A stretch of 64,000 bases of DNA from Flectobacillus roseus (GCF_030056665.1 NZ_JASHIG010000003.1), one strand, 5' to 3'. Positions 25,728-35,247 are shown, counted from the stretch's first letter. Notes: generated by a model not told the origin, from the sequence alone. Translations and numbers: made by a program.

Positions 25728-28463
25728 ATGGACCAATTTTCATACATTGCCAACGCCGATACTGCGGTAATTTCGGACTTGTACGAGTCATATCAGCAAG
25801 ACCCCAATTCGGTTGACGCTAGTTGGCAGAACTTTTTCAAAGGTTTTGACTTTTATACTTCTTGGAGTGGCGAGGCCTCTTCAACTGGAGTGAGTAGTGC
25901 ATCTGTCGATGCCTCAATGGTTCAGAAAGAAATGTCTGTAATCAGTTTGATTAAGGCATTTAGATCAAGAGGACACTTGTTGTCAAAGACCAACCCTGTG
26001 CGTGAGCGCAAGGATCGTCGTCCGCGCCTTGATTTAAAAGATTATGCACTTTCTGAAGCTGATCTTGATACAGTATTCCAAGCGGGTAGTTTTTTGGGCA
26101 TAGGTCCAGCTTCTCTTCGCAAAATTGTGGAATCTCTCTATAAAATCTATGCAGGTTCGATTGGTTTTGAGTATTCTTACATCAGAGAATCAGATGTTAA
26201 AGAATGGCTTCGTAACAAGATCGAAAAGGAAGCGCTAGCTTTTAATCCTTCTATCGACGAGAAAAAACAGATTCTTCAAAAATTGAATGAAGCTGTTGTT
26301 TTCGAAAACTTCTTAGGTACAAAATACTTAGGTCAAAAACGTTTCGGTTTGGAAGGTGGCGAAAGTACCATCCCTGCACTTGATGCTATTATCAATACTG
26401 CGGCTGATCTTGGTGTGAAAGAAGCGATGATTGGTATGGCTCACCGTGGTCGTTTGAACGTATTGGCAAACATCATGCACAAATCTTACGCTGCAATCTT
26501 CGATGGTTTTGAAGGTAATATTCCTGACCAAATCCACGGGGATGGTGACGTAAAATATCACTTAGGCTATTCATCTAAGCATATTACTCCTGCTGGTTCT
26601 GAAATTTCATTGAAATTAGCGCCAAACCCTTCTCACTTAGAAGCTGTAAACCCTGTAGTTGAAGGTTTCTGTCGTGCAAGTGCTGATGCTCATTATGATG
26701 GTGATTACGACAAAGTATTACCAATCTTGATTCATGGTGATGCTGCAGTAGCTGGTCAGGGTATTGTATATGAGGTAACTCAAATGGCGAAGTTGCGTGG
26801 TTATGAAACAGGTGGTACAATCCACTTCGTAATCAACAACCAAGTAGGTTTTACTACTGACTTTGAAGATGCTCGTTCGGCAATCTACTGTACAGATGTA
26901 GCTAAAATCATTGACGCTCCAGTATTCCACGTAAATGGCGACGATCCTGAAGCTGTTGTTTTCGTTTCGAAAATTGCTGCTGAATTCCGTCAACAGTTCA
27001 ACCGTGACGTGTTTATTGATATGGTTTGTTACCGTAGAAATGGTCACAACGAATCTGATGAGCCAAGATTTACACAGCCAACTTTGTATTCGAATATCAC
27101 AAATCATCCAAACCCTCGTGAAATCTACACTCAAAAGTTGATTACACGTGGTGATATCGATGCTCAGTTAGCTTCTCAAATGGATTCTGAATTCAAGGCT
27201 GAATTACAAGCTCGCCTTGATCAGGTAAAACAAAAAATTCGTCCAGAATATGTACCATTAAAATTGGATAACAAATGGGCTGAATTGCGTTTTGCTGGTA
27301 CAGAAGATTTTGAGAAATCTCCAAAAACTGGTATTTCGAAAGAAACGATTGATAAAATTGCGGCTGCTTTAACAAAATTGCCAGCAGGTTTCCATGCCTT
27401 GAAGCAAATTGAAAAAGTATTAGCTGACCGTAAAGCATTTTTCCAAAACGGACAATTGAACTGGGCAACAGCTGAAGCTTTGGCTTATGGTTCATTGTTG
27501 TTGGAAGGCAAAATGGTACGTGTTTCTGGTCAGGATGTTCAACGTGGTACGTTCTCTCACCGTCATGCTGTATTGCACGATGCTGAAACAAACGAGTCAT
27601 ATACTTCTTTGAACTTTATTGAAGAAGGACAGGAGCAAATCCAAATCTATAACTCATTGTTGTCTGAATACGGTGTGTTAGGTTTTGAATTTGGTTATTC
27701 ATTAGCAAATCCTGAAGCTTTGGTTATTTGGGAGGCTCAATTTGGTGACTTCTCAAATGGAGCTCAAACGATGATTGACCAATTCATTGCATCTTGCGAA
27801 TCTAAGTGGGGTACCATGAATGCTTTGGTAATGCAATTGCCTCATGGTTATGAAGGTCAAGGTCCTGAGCACTCAAATGCTCGTCCTGAGCGTTACTTAC
27901 AATTGGCAGCAGAAGATAACATGGTAGTAGCTAACTTAACTACTCCTGCAAACATCTTCCATGCATTGCGTCGTCAGTTGGCTTGGGAATTCCGTAAGCC
28001 TTTAATCATCATGTCACCAAAATCATTGTTCCGTCATCCAAAGGTAGTTTCTCCAATCGAAGAATTTATCGACGGTTCATTCCAAGAAATTTACGGTGAT
28101 ACTTATGCAGATGCTAAGAAAGTGAAGAAAGTATTGTTGTGCTCTGGCAAAGTTTATTTCGACTTGTTGGAAAAACAACAAAAAGACAATCGCACCGATG
28201 TGGCAATTATCCGTATCGAGCAGTTGCATCCTTTCCCAACTAGCCAAGTAAATGCAGAACTTGCGAAGTATCCAAAAGCGAAAGTGTACTGGGTACAAGA
28301 AGAGCCAGAAAACATGGGATACTGGTCATTTGTAACTCGCGAATTTGGTTTCAAATCATTTGAAGGAGTTATTGCTCGCAAAAAATCTGCTTCACCTGCA
28401 ACAGGTTTCTTGAAAGTTCACAACGAAGAACAAGCAATCCTAGTAGATAGAGCATTTGCTTAG
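25728..28463 (+). CDS. sucA: 2-oxoglutarate dehydrogenase E1 component
   Basis: Thiamine-diphosphate-dependent E1 of the 2-oxoglutarate dehydrogenase complex, which decarboxylates 2-oxoglutarate in the TCA cycle and transfers the succinyl group to the E2 lipoyl arm. The protein has 911 residues, as usual. The N-terminus (NADTAVISDLYESYQQDPNSVD) is the typical E2-binding region. The TPP-binding core shows GMAHRGRLNVLAN, HGDAAVAGQGIVYE, and HVNGDDPEAV followed by MVCYRRNGHNESDEP. The C-terminal transketolase-like half contains EFGYSLANPEALVIWEAQFGDF and PHGYEGQGPEHSNARPER. The ATG is clear. sucB follows after 160 bp with a hairpin in between. Confidence 0.98.
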   Translation: MDQFSYIANADTAVISDLYESYQQDPNSVDASWQNFFKGFDFYTSWSGEASSTGVSSASVDASMVQKEMSVISLIKAFRSRGHLLSKTNPVRERKDRRPRLDLKDYALSEADLDTVFQAGSFLGIGPASLRKIVESLYKIYAGSIGFEYSYIRESDVKEWLRNKIEKEALAFNPSIDEKKQILQKLNEAVVFENFLGTKYLGQKRFGLEGGESTIPALDAIINTAADLGVKEAMIGMAHRGRLNVLANIMHKSYAAIFDGFEGNIPDQIHGDGDVKYHLGYSSKHITPAGSEISLKLAPNPSHLEAVNPVVEGFCRASADAHYDGDYDKVLPILIHGDAAVAGQGIVYEVTQMAKLRGYETGGTIHFVINNQVGFTTDFEDARSAIYCTDVAKIIDAPVFHVNGDDPEAVVFVSKIAAEFRQQFNRDVFIDMVCYRRNGHNESDEPRFTQPTLYSNITNHPNPREIYTQKLITRGDIDAQLASQMDSEFKAELQARLDQVKQKIRPEYVPLKLDNKWAELRFAGTEDFEKSPKTGISKETIDKIAAALTKLPAGFHALKQIEKVLADRKAFFQNGQLNWATAEALAYGSLLLEGKMVRVSGQDVQRGTFSHRHAVLHDAETNESYTSLNFIEEGQEQIQIYNSLLSEYGVLGFEFGYSLANPEALVIWEAQFGDFSNGAQTMIDQFIASCESKWGTMNALVMQLPHGYEGQGPEHSNARPERYLQLAAEDNMVVANLTTPANIFHALRRQLAWEFRKPLIIMSPKSLFRHPKVVSPIEEFIDGSFQEIYGDTYADAKKVKKVLLCSGKVYFDLLEKQQKDNRTDVAIIRIEQLHPFPTSQVNAELAKYPKAKVYWVQEEPENMGYWSFVTREFGFKSFEGVIARKKSASPATGFLKVHNEEQAILVDRAFA

Positions 28464-28478
28464 TTATAATATTTGTTG

Positions 28479-28517
28479 AAACCGACTTTTTGAAGCTACG
28501 GCTCAGAGAGTCGGTTT
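28479..28517 (+). terminator. Hairpin between sucA and sucB (possible partial terminator)
   Basis: Arms 28479-28487 and 28509-28517 (9 bp) enclose a 21-nt loop and are followed by only a short T-run. The arrangement could lower transcription of sucB relative to sucA, or protect the sucA mRNA end. Confidence 0.4.
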
Positions 28518-28623
28518 TGGCATCATGTTACTAGACAATATTACAATAGGACATTTTACTATAGTTATAAATTGAAGATTGTGTCAAACAACCAATCCGA
28601 ATACTAAATAATAAATTAATAAG

Positions 28624-30150
28624 ATGGCAATCGAAATGAAAGTTCCGCCAGTTGGCGAGTCGATAACCGAGGTCACAATTGCCTCATGGAATAAAAAAGA
28701 TGGGGATGTAGTGAAGATGGATGAGGTATTGTGCGAGTTAGAGTCTGATAAAGCTACCTTCGAACTACCAGCAGAAGCTGAAGGTGTTTTGCGTATTGTT
28801 GCAAAAGAAGGAGATACTTTACCAATTGGTGCAGTAATCTGCGTTATCGAAGCCGCAGGTGCTTCGGCAGCAGCAGCACCAGTTGCAGCGGCTCCAGTAG
28901 TAGCTACTGCTCCAGCGGCAGCGCCAGTTGCAACGGAAACTAAGGTTGTTGAAATCAAAGTTCCAGCAGTGGGTGAGTCTATTTCTGAAGTTACAGTTTC
29001 GTCTTGGAATAAGAAAGAAGGTGATACTGTATCAATGGACGAAGTACTGTGCGAACTTGAATCAGATAAAGCTACCTTCGAATTGCCTGCTGAAGCGGCG
29101 GGTGTATTACACATCGTAGCAGAAGCTGGTACTACTTTGCCTATTGGTGGCTTGGTAGCAACTCTTACCGTAGGTGCAGGTGCTAGCGTTGCTGCTCCAG
29201 CTCCTTCAGCAGCACCAGTTGCAGCAGCTCCTTCGGGCGATGCCAACTACGCTGCGGGTCATGCTTCTCCTGCAGCAGCTAAAATTTTAGCTGAAAAAGG
29301 TGTTGATGCTGGTGCTGTACAAGGTACTGGCGTAGGTGGCCGTATTACTAAAGAAGATGCTCAAAGTGCTCAAAAACCAGTAGCTTCAGCGCCTGCAACT
29401 CCAGCAGCAGCTCCTGTTCCTGCGGCAGCACCAGTTGCTTCTTCTGACTCAAGAGGTGTAAGAAGAGAGAAAATGACTTCGCTTCGCAAAACAGTAGCTC
29501 GTCGCTTGGTTCAAGTGAAAAACGAGACTGCTATGTTGACTACATTCAACGAAGTTGATATGAAGCCAATCATGGATTTGCGTTCGAAATACAAAGATAA
29601 ATTCAAAGAAAAACATGGTGTTAACCTAGGTTTCATGTCATTCTTCACTAAAGCAGTGACAGTGGCATTGAAAGAATTCCCTGCGGTTAATGCTTCTATC
29701 GACGGCGATCAAATTGTTTACCATGATTATTGTGACGTTTCGATTGCGGTATCTGCTCCAAAAGGTTTGGTGGTTCCTGTAATTCGTAATGCTGAACAAT
29801 TATCATTGGCTGGTATCGAGGCTGAGGTTATTAGATTAGCAACTCGTGCTCGTGACAACAAATTGACACTTGATGAAATGAACGGTGGTACTTTCACTAT
29901 TACAAATGGTGGTGTATTTGGTTCAATGTTATCAACACCAATCATCAATGCTCCGCAAGTGGCTATCTTAGGTATGCACAACATCGTTGAGCGTGCTGTA
30001 GTAATTGGAGGTCAAGTGGTTGTTCGCCCAATTATGTATGTAGCACTTTCTTATGACCACCGTATCATCGACGGTCGTGAGTCTGTAAGCTTCTTGGTAC
30101 GTTTAAAACAATTATTAGAAGATCCAACTCGTTTGTTGTTAGACGTCTAG
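28624..30150 (+). CDS. sucB: Dihydrolipoyllysine succinyltransferase, E2 of 2-oxoglutarate dehydrogenase
   Basis: E2 core of the 2-oxoglutarate dehydrogenase complex, transferring succinyl from lipoamide to CoA. The protein has 508 residues, longer than E. coli SucB (about 405) because it has two lipoyl domains. Their lipoylated lysines are K43 and K147, both in ESDKATF. Each domain is followed by an Ala/Pro-rich flexible linker. Then come the E3/E1-binding domain (about 205-245, [15 protein letters not shown] and [13 protein letters not shown]) and the catalytic domain (about 275-508) ending in [11 protein letters not shown] with the catalytic His. Identification as SucB rather than a pyruvate dehydrogenase E2 rests mainly on its position after sucA. 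Confidence 0.96.
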   Translation: MAIEMKVPPVGESITEVTIASWNKKDGDVVKMDEVLCELESDKATFELPAEAEGVLRIVAKEGDTLPIGAVICVIEAAGASAAAAPVAAAPVVATAPAAAPVATETKVVEIKVPAVGESISEVTVSSWNKKEGDTVSMDEVLCELESDKATFELPAEAAGVLHIVAEAGTTLPIGGLVATLTVGAGASVAAPAPSAAPVAAAPSGDANYAAGHASPAAAKILAEKGVDAGAVQGTGVGGRITKEDAQSAQKPVASAPATPAAAPVPAAAPVASSDSRGVRREKMTSLRKTVARRLVQVKNETAMLTTFNEVDMKPIMDLRSKYKDKFKEKHGVNLGFMSFFTKAVTVALKEFPAVNASIDGDQIVYHDYCDVSIAVSAPKGLVVPVIRNAEQLSLAGIEAEVIRLATRARDNKLTLDEMNGGTFTITNGGVFGSMLSTPIINAPQVAILGMHNIVERAVVIGGQVVVRPIMYVALSYDHRIIDGRESVSFLVRLKQLLEDPTRLLLDV

Positions 30151-30168
30151 TTTAAATAGATATTACTG

Positions 30169-30207
30169 AGGCAAAGACACGATATTATGCGTGTCTTTGC
30201 CTTTTTT
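30169..30207 (+). terminator. Rho-independent terminator of sucB
   Basis: A perfect 13-bp stem (30169-30181 with 30190-30202) with an 8-nt loop is followed by a T-run. It separates sucB from lpd, so lpd probably has its own promoter or relies on read-through. Confidence 0.88.
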
Positions 30208-30242
30208 ATATCATTTTTTGGCTTAAAATCCATAGTTTCAAT

Positions 30243-30335
30243 ATGAGAGAAAAACTATTTTCATCAAAAATTGAAGAAGATTGGTCGAAAGTCAAACACT
30301 TTATTTCAAAACTATCCGATAAAGAACTTTTATAG
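30243..30335 (+). CDS. Possible 30-residue small protein or gene remnant
   Basis: A short ORF, MREKLFSSKIEEDWSKVKH followed by FISKLSDKELL, sits between sucB and lpd. The pattern DWSKVK...KLSDKEL recalls the start of CsbD-like stress proteins (W.xVKG...LTDDDL) but stops at once after it. It could be a small protein, a truncated pseudogene, or chance. There is no clear promoter or ribosome-binding site. Confidence 0.25.
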   Translation: MREKLFSSKIEEDWSKVKHFISKLSDKELL

Positions 30336-30392
30336 TAACAAAGCAATTATAGATAAAGAGTCAAAAGCTCAATAACTGTAAATAATCAAAGT

Positions 30393-31796
30393 ATGCAATA
30401 CGACGTAATAGTAATAGGCTCAGGTCCTGGTGGTTATGTAGCTGCCATCCGTTCGGCTCAATTAGGCTTAAAAACAGCCATCATCGAGAAATACTCTGTA
30501 TTGGGTGGTACTTGCTTAAACGTAGGCTGTATTCCATCAAAAGCATTGTTGGACTCATCTGAGCATTTCTACAATGCACAACATTCATTTGCTGAGCATG
30601 GTATCGAGCTTGAAAACTTGAAAGCTAATTTATCTCAAATGATTACTCGTAAAAAAGGAGTAATCGAGAAGATGAATAATGGTATTGCTTTCTTGATGAA
30701 GAAAAACAAAATCACGGTTTACAACGGATTAGGTTCTTTTGTTGACAAAAACACTGTGAATGTTGCTAAATTAGATGGCACTGCTGAGCAAATTACTGGT
30801 AAAAATATCATCATTGCTACAGGTTCAAAACCAACGGTGTTACCATTTATTCCTGTTGACAAAAAGCGTGTTATTACTTCAACTGAAGCTTTGAATCTTC
30901 AAGAAATTCCAAAACACTTGATCGTTATTGGTGCTGGTGTTATTGGTGCTGAGTTAGGTTCGGTTTATGCTCGTTTGGGTGCAAAAGTAAGTTTCGTAGA
31001 ATTTGCTGATTCTATGATTCCTACAATGGACAAAACAATGGGTAAAGAGTTGCAGAAATCAATCAAGAAATTGGGTGCTGATTTCTACCTAAGCCACAAA
31101 GTAACTGGCGTAGTTAACAATGGTGACGACGTAACTGTTACAGCGAAAAACTCAAAAGACGAAGATGTAACAATTACTGGTGACTATGTGCTAGTTTGTA
31201 TAGGTCGTCGTCCATATACTGATGGTTTGAATCTTGAAGCTGCTGGCCTTGCTACAGACCAAAGAGGTAGACTTGAAGTAGATGAGCATACTTTACAAAC
31301 AAAAGTAGGTGGAATCTATGCTATTGGTGATGTGATTCGTGGTGCGATGTTGGCTCACAAAGCAGAGGAAGAAGGTGTATTTGTTGCTGAAACTATTGCT
31401 GGACAAAAACCACACATCAACTACAACTTGATTCCAGGCGTAGTGTACACTTGGCCAGAAGTAGCTTCTGTTGGTCAAACAGAAGAAGAATTAAAAGCTG
31501 CTGGTCGTGCTTACAAGGCTGGTTCATTCCCATTCAAAGCTTTGGGTCGTGCAACAGCTTCAATGGATACTGATGGTTTGGTAAAAGTATTGGCAGACAA
31601 AGCTACAGACGAAATTCTTGGTGTTCATATCATCGGTGCGCGTGCAGCAGATATGATTGCTGAAGCAGTAGTTGCCATGGAATATCGTGCCTCTGCTGAA
31701 GATATTTCACGTATGTCACACGCTCACCCTACTTATACAGAAGCTATGAAGGAAGCATGTTTGGCAGCAACTGAAAACAGAGCTTTGCATGCTTAA
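30393..31796 (+). CDS. lpd: Dihydrolipoyl dehydrogenase (E3)
   Basis: FAD-dependent dihydrolipoamide dehydrogenase that reoxidises the E2 lipoyl groups and reduces NAD+. It has 467 residues, the usual length. The N-terminal FAD-binding motif is GSGPGGYVAAIR, and the redox disulfide is C41/C46 in GGTCLNVGCIPSK. The NAD-binding motif is GAGVIGAELGSVYARLG (about 183), and YAIGDV is the second FAD motif. The C-terminal dimer interface carries the catalytic HPTYTEA. It completes the OGDH set with sucA and sucB, although sucB has its own terminator. It may also serve pyruvate dehydrogenase and the glycine cleavage system. Confidence 0.97.
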   Translation: MQYDVIVIGSGPGGYVAAIRSAQLGLKTAIIEKYSVLGGTCLNVGCIPSKALLDSSEHFYNAQHSFAEHGIELENLKANLSQMITRKKGVIEKMNNGIAFLMKKNKITVYNGLGSFVDKNTVNVAKLDGTAEQITGKNIIIATGSKPTVLPFIPVDKKRVITSTEALNLQEIPKHLIVIGAGVIGAELGSVYARLGAKVSFVEFADSMIPTMDKTMGKELQKSIKKLGADFYLSHKVTGVVNNGDDVTVTAKNSKDEDVTITGDYVLVCIGRRPYTDGLNLEAAGLATDQRGRLEVDEHTLQTKVGGIYAIGDVIRGAMLAHKAEEEGVFVAETIAGQKPHINYNLIPGVVYTWPEVASVGQTEEELKAAGRAYKAGSFPFKALGRATASMDTDGLVKVLADKATDEILGVHIIGARAADMIAEAVVAMEYRASAEDISRMSHAHPTYTEAMKEACLAATENRALHA

Positions 31797-31837
31797 TTTG
31801 AACTTTTTATGCTGAGATTTTGGCATTAAAATAAATA

Positions 31838-31878
31838 GAAAAAGGCTGATGGATTATTCTGTCAGCCTTTTTCTTTAT
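31838..31878 (+). terminator. Rho-independent terminator of lpd
   Basis: A 12-bp perfect stem (31838-31849 with 31862-31873), with a T-run inside and after the 3' arm, lies about 40 bp after the lpd stop codon. Confidence 0.85.
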
Positions 31879-32005
31879 TAAAAATACCAACATTAATCAT
31901 TTACAAAAGACTATCTCAATCAGCATTATGGATTTGAAACTCACGCACTTTTTTCTTAGCTTTGAGGGTAGTCATCATTATATCACTATTTGTACAAAAA
32001 ATATC

Positions 32006-32761
32006 ATGAAAAAAATAGCCGTATTCGCATTAACTATTTCAATATTAGCTTCTTGTAAATCAAAATCTGGTTCAGAATCCACTCAGACAGACTCAGTTGC
32101 TGTTACACAAGCTGATTCTACTGCGCCAGCTAGCGATGCATTGTATTTGGATGATGTGTTGGCTTGTAATGATTATGAAGGTCTGGTGAAAAAGTTTGGT
32201 GCTGAGAATATTATTAAAAAAGCAACTATCGAGACTGGCGAAGGTTCTTTTGAAGCAACTAAGATTTTTGCAGGAACTCCCAAAGAAATCGAAGTATATT
32301 GGCAAGATGGTAAAGAGTACAAAGTTATCGGCGATGTATTAGTAAGATTGCAACTACAGGATGATAAGCCATCAGCAGAGGGTTCGCCTTGGACTACCAA
32401 ACTGGGCTTGAAGCCAGGAATGACCCTTAAGGATGTGATTGCTGTTAATGGCAAAACATTTACTATTACTGGCCTTGGCTGGGATTTAGGAGGAAATGTG
32501 GTTAGCTGGGAAGGTGGCAAATTGGCAGATAAAGATATCAATATCAGATTTAATGACTATTCGACAAATTCGGGTGGATTATCAGAAACTGAATATGCTC
32601 AAATTTCTGGGGATCGTGAATTTGACGTGAAACATCCTTCTATTCAAAAATTGAACCCAATTGTAGACCAAGTATCAGTATATCACAAACCAGATTTTGA
32701 CAAGGAACTAGGCAATAAGATGTATAAAGATGTAGAGGAAAAACAAATGCCGAAGCATTAG
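32006..32761 (+). CDS. Hypothetical lipoprotein
   Basis: Protein of 251 residues with a lipoprotein signal (MKKIAVFALTISILASCKSK; lipobox LASC, lipidated Cys at residue 17), then a Ser/Thr/Asp-rich linker and one soluble domain of about 200 residues. I chose ATG 32006 because the longer in-frame start at 31928 would place 26 residues ahead of the lipoprotein signal. The soluble domain has no motif I recognise. It is rich in short beta-like segments (YWQDGKEYKVIGDVLVRLQL, WTTKLGLKPGMTLKDVIAVN), and the 'KPGMTLKDVIAVNGK' piece recalls PDZ-free periplasmic binding folds only loosely. Function unknown. The gene has its own surroundings, between the lpd terminator and the large inverted repeat. 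Confidence 0.8.
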   Translation: MKKIAVFALTISILASCKSKSGSESTQTDSVAVTQADSTAPASDALYLDDVLACNDYEGLVKKFGAENIIKKATIETGEGSFEATKIFAGTPKEIEVYWQDGKEYKVIGDVLVRLQLQDDKPSAEGSPWTTKLGLKPGMTLKDVIAVNGKTFTITGLGWDLGGNVVSWEGGKLADKDINIRFNDYSTNSGGLSETEYAQISGDREFDVKHPSIQKLNPIVDQVSVYHKPDFDKELGNKMYKDVEEKQMPKH

Positions 32762-32780
32762 TTTCGAAGGGGCAGAGGCA

Positions 32781-32837
32781 CAAAGGCACAGAGGGACAAA
32801 GTGAAATTTAATTACACTTTATCCCTCTGTGCCTTTG
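32781..32837. repeat. 23-bp inverted repeat at the edge of the tandem array
   Basis: Arms 32781-32803 and 32815-32837 are complementary over 23 bp with one mismatch, around an 11-nt AT-rich loop. The right arm is the first, degenerate unit of the 56-bp array, and the left arm is an inverted copy of the same sequence. The structure could also terminate the lipoprotein gene, although it lacks a T-tract. Confidence 0.8.
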
Positions 32838-33183
32838 TCACATTTCATCTTCTTGACTTTTCACCTATCCACTTTGTGCCCCTGTGCTTTTGTCACATTT
32901 CACCTTCTTGGCTTTACCACCTATCCACTTTGTGCCCCTGTGCCTTTGTCACATTTCATCTTCTTGGCTTTACCACCTATCCACTTTGAGCCTCTGTGCC
33001 TTTGTCACATTTCATCTTCTTGGCTTTACCACCTATCCACTTTGTGCCCCTGTGCCTTTGTCACATTTCATCTTCTTGGCTTTACCACCTATCCACTTTG
33101 AGCCTCTGTGCCTTTGTCACATTTCATCTTCTTGACTTGTCCACTTATCCACTTTGTGCCTCTGTGCCTTTGTCACTTTGTGC
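32816..33183. repeat. 56-bp tandem repeat array
   Basis: The landmark ACTTTGTGCC/ACTTTGAGCC starts at 32871, 32927, 32983, 33039, 33095 and 33151, an exact 56-bp period. A degenerate unit begins at 32816 (55 bp earlier). Each unit reads roughly ACTTTGTGCCYCTGTGCC, then TTTGTCACATTTCATCTTCT, then TGGCTTTACCACCTATCC. Units alternate between TGTGCCCC and TGAGCCTC variants. Because 56 is not a multiple of three, the Cys/His/Pro-rich ORFs read from it shift frame at each unit and are not genes. The array abuts the stop codon of the minus-strand dehydrogenase. Confidence 0.9.
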
Positions 33184-34131
33184 CTACTTTACTACATTCT
33201 GTGGAGTTCCGTTCATAAAACCTTGAATATTAGCCATCAGCATTTCTACAATGCGTTGACGAGCTTCAAAGCTGATCCACGCATTATGAGGGGTGATTAG
33301 ACAGTTTGGAGCTGAGAGTAAAGGATTACTTTCGAAAGGTGGTTCTTGTGAAAGTACATCAAGTGCTGCACCAGCTAATACTCCTTCCTTTAACGCCTCT
33401 GCTAAATCTTTTTCATGAATAAGTTGCCCTCTCGAAGCATTTACTAAATAGGCTGTTCGTTTCATTTTTGCCAGTAATTCTTTATTGACAAAACCCATAT
33501 TTTCGGGTGTTGATGGACAACACAAGGCAATAAAATCGCTCTCTGAAAATAGCGTTTCGAGTGGTACGGCTGAATAAGATAATTCCTCTTTTACTGTTCT
33601 TGAAGCATAACAAACCTTCATTCCAAACGCTTCTGCAATCTTCGCGGTTTGTTGTCCAATTCTTCCCATTCCAACAACTCCTAAGGTTTTTCCTGCTAAT
33701 TCAATGATTGGAGACAATGAAAAACACCAGTCTTGTGCTGAAGTCCAAGCGCCATTCGCCACCGCCTGACTATTTTTTCCAACATGATTACTCAGTTCTA
33801 ATATGAGTGCAAAGATATGTTGAGCTACCGAGGCAGTTCCGTAGGCAGGAATATTACTTACTACAATACCTTGAGCAGTGGTGGCTTGGATGTCGATGAT
33901 ATTGTAACCTGTAGCTGCTACCGCAATCATTTTTAATTGGGGTAAAGCGGCGATAGTTTCTGCAGAAAAAGGTGTTTTATTGGTAATAACTATATCTGCT
34001 TCTTTACAACGCTCTACAATGTCAGCCATGGGCGTTCTTTCATAAAAAGTCACTTTACCAAGACTATTGAAACAATCCCAAGCAAGGTCGCTGCCATGCA
34101 AAGTAAAACCATCAGTAATAACAATATTCAT
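33184..34131 (-). CDS. D-2-hydroxyacid dehydrogenase (glycerate/hydroxypyruvate dehydrogenase-like)
   Basis: NAD(P)-dependent oxidoreductase of 315 residues interconverting a D-2-hydroxyacid and the 2-oxoacid; length and order resemble glycerate dehydrogenase. The Rossmann motif is GVVGMGRIGQQTAKIAEAFG (about 145-165). The active site shows the family Arg in NASRGQ, the Glu in LDVLSQEPP and the His in ITPHNAWIS. I place the start at ATG 34131 (MNIVITDGFTLHG), which gives the normal N-terminal fold; the in-frame ATG at 34200 would add 23 residues. Substrate cannot be fixed from sequence alone. Its 3' end meets the 56-bp repeat array with no gap. Confidence 0.9.
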   Translation of the reverse strand: MNIVITDGFTLHGSDLAWDCFNSLGKVTFYERTPMADIVERCKEADIVITNKTPFSAETIAALPQLKMIAVAATGYNIIDIQATTAQGIVVSNIPAYGTASVAQHIFALILELSNHVGKNSQAVANGAWTSAQDWCFSLSPIIELAGKTLGVVGMGRIGQQTAKIAEAFGMKVCYASRTVKEELSYSAVPLETLFSESDFIALCCPSTPENMGFVNKELLAKMKRTAYLVNASRGQLIHEKDLAEALKEGVLAGAALDVLSQEPPFESNPLLSAPNCLITPHNAWISFEARQRIVEMLMANIQGFMNGTPQNVVK

Positions 34132-34278
34132 AGAAATAGGAATGATATAAGAATGAGTGTTTGTGAGTGCTGAATTGTGAGTTTTTAATGTAAAAAACAT
34201 TGATTGTCAGTATTTTAGGTTGTCTGTTCTGCTGAACGCTCATAGCAGATTGCTGAACGCTTAAAAATACCCACTAAC

Positions 34279-34605
34279 CTATTTCAACTTCTCATTTTCA
34301 TGATGTCGTGTGGCATCTCTTTGTGTTTTCTTTGCAAGGTTTTTATCTAACGCTGCTGTCAAATCAACACCTGTTTGGTTGGCTAAGCAAATCAATACAA
34401 ATAATACATCCGCCATTTCGTCGCCAAGGTCTTTATTTTTATCTGACTCTTTTTCAGACTGTTCTCCATAACGGCGTGCAATGATACGGGCTACTTCGCC
34501 AACTTCTTCTGTTAGCATCGCCATATTGGTCAATTCATTAAAATATCTAACGCCAATGGTTTTAATCCATTGGTCTACGGTTTCTTGAGCTTCTTTGATG
34601 GTCAT
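34279..34605 (-). CDS. MazG-like nucleotide pyrophosphohydrolase
   Basis: Small all-alpha NTP pyrophosphohydrolase of 108 residues in the MazG superfamily. It has the metal-binding pattern EEVGE (about 32-36) and DEMAD (about 60-64). Such enzymes hydrolyse NTPs or dNTPs to the monophosphate and pyrophosphate, often for house-cleaning. ATG 34605 (MTIKEAQETVDQW) is chosen because the longer ORF start at 34662 overlaps the end of dtd. The gene lies 34 bp after dtd on the same strand, so the two are probably co-transcribed. Confidence 0.88.
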   Translation of the reverse strand: MTIKEAQETVDQWIKTIGVRYFNELTNMAMLTEEVGEVARIIARRYGEQSEKESDKNKDLGDEMADVLFVLICLANQTGVDLTAALDKNLAKKTQRDATRHHENEKLK

Positions 34606-34639
34606 TTTGATAAGGGTTTTATTATCTAAACTCCAACGT

Positions 34640-35092
34640 TTATTGTTTGTTTTTGGAATCAATTACAATAGTCACAGGACCATCGTTGATAAGTGCTACT
34701 TTCATATCGGCGCCAAACTCGCCTGTTTGGATAGATTTTCCCAATTCTTTTTCAAGTTGAGCAATCATACTTTCATAAAGTGGGATAGCAATATCAGGCT
34801 TGGCTGCTTCTATAAAACTAGGTCTATTTCCTTTTTTCGTAGAGGCATGTAACGTAAACTGACTAATTAATAAAATATCACCTTCAATAGCCTTCAGGTC
34901 GAGGTTCATTTTACCTTCTTCGTCAGAAAAAATACGCATACCAACGATTTTTTTAGATAACCATTCTACATCTTCTTGGGTATCGGTATGAGTAATGCCT
35001 AGTAAAATCATAAAGCCAGCGCCGATAGAACCTTTTACGTGGTTATCAATCGTTACTGATGCTTCGGATACTCGTTGTATAACTGCAATCAT
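34640..35092 (-). CDS. dtd: D-aminoacyl-tRNA deacylase
   Basis: Cytosolic proofreading enzyme of 150 residues that hydrolyses D-amino acids (and glycine) mis-attached to tRNA. The family signatures are plain: start [17 protein letters not shown], active-site loop [17 protein letters not shown] (about 78-95) and the C-terminal cross-subunit motif [10 protein letters not shown] (about 134-143). It works as a homodimer. Just downstream and probably in the same transcript is the MazG-like house-cleaning enzyme. Confidence 0.96.
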   Translation of the reverse strand: MIAVIQRVSEASVTIDNHVKGSIGAGFMILLGITHTDTQEDVEWLSKKIVGMRIFSDEEGKMNLDLKAIEGDILLISQFTLHASTKKGNRPSFIEAAKPDIAIPLYESMIAQLEKELGKSIQTGEFGADMKVALINDGPVTIVIDSKNKQ

Positions 35093-35117
35093 GAATTTTT
35101 AGAAATAGGGATTTAAT

Positions 35118-35245
35118 TAATTGGCTTTAGGCAATAGGCCGTAGGCGCTAGGCAAGTACAACTTTGAGCTTACGGCTTTCGGCTGTGGGCTTTTGACAAA
35201 AGTATGTCTGTGGTAAACTCTTTGCCTAGTTCCTAATGCCTGATA
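35118..35245. repeat. Dispersed 'taggcaa / ggctttcggc' element, complete copy
   Basis: An outer inverted repeat (left arm near 35126-35154 with TAGGCAATAGGC and GCTAGGCAA; right arm near 35219-35240 with TTTGCCTAGTTCCTAATGCC) encloses the core GCTTACGGCTTTCGGCTGTG. The same modules occur in four other intergenic regions of the window. It lies between mgtE and dtd. Confidence 0.7.
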
Positions 35246-35247
35246 AC

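Noticed and set aside
28584..29246. 220-codon minus-strand Ala/Thr/Ser-rich ORF
   Set aside because: It is antisense to the two lipoyl domains and Ala/Pro linkers of sucB, whose plus-strand reading is unmistakable.
32816..33183. CRISPR array
   Set aside because: Units are joined directly with no unique spacers, and no cas genes are present.
32801..33226. Several overlapping Cys/His/Pro-rich ORFs of 62-90 codons
   Set aside because: They come from the 56-bp tandem repeat, whose period is not a multiple of three; the frame changes at each unit and there is no start context.
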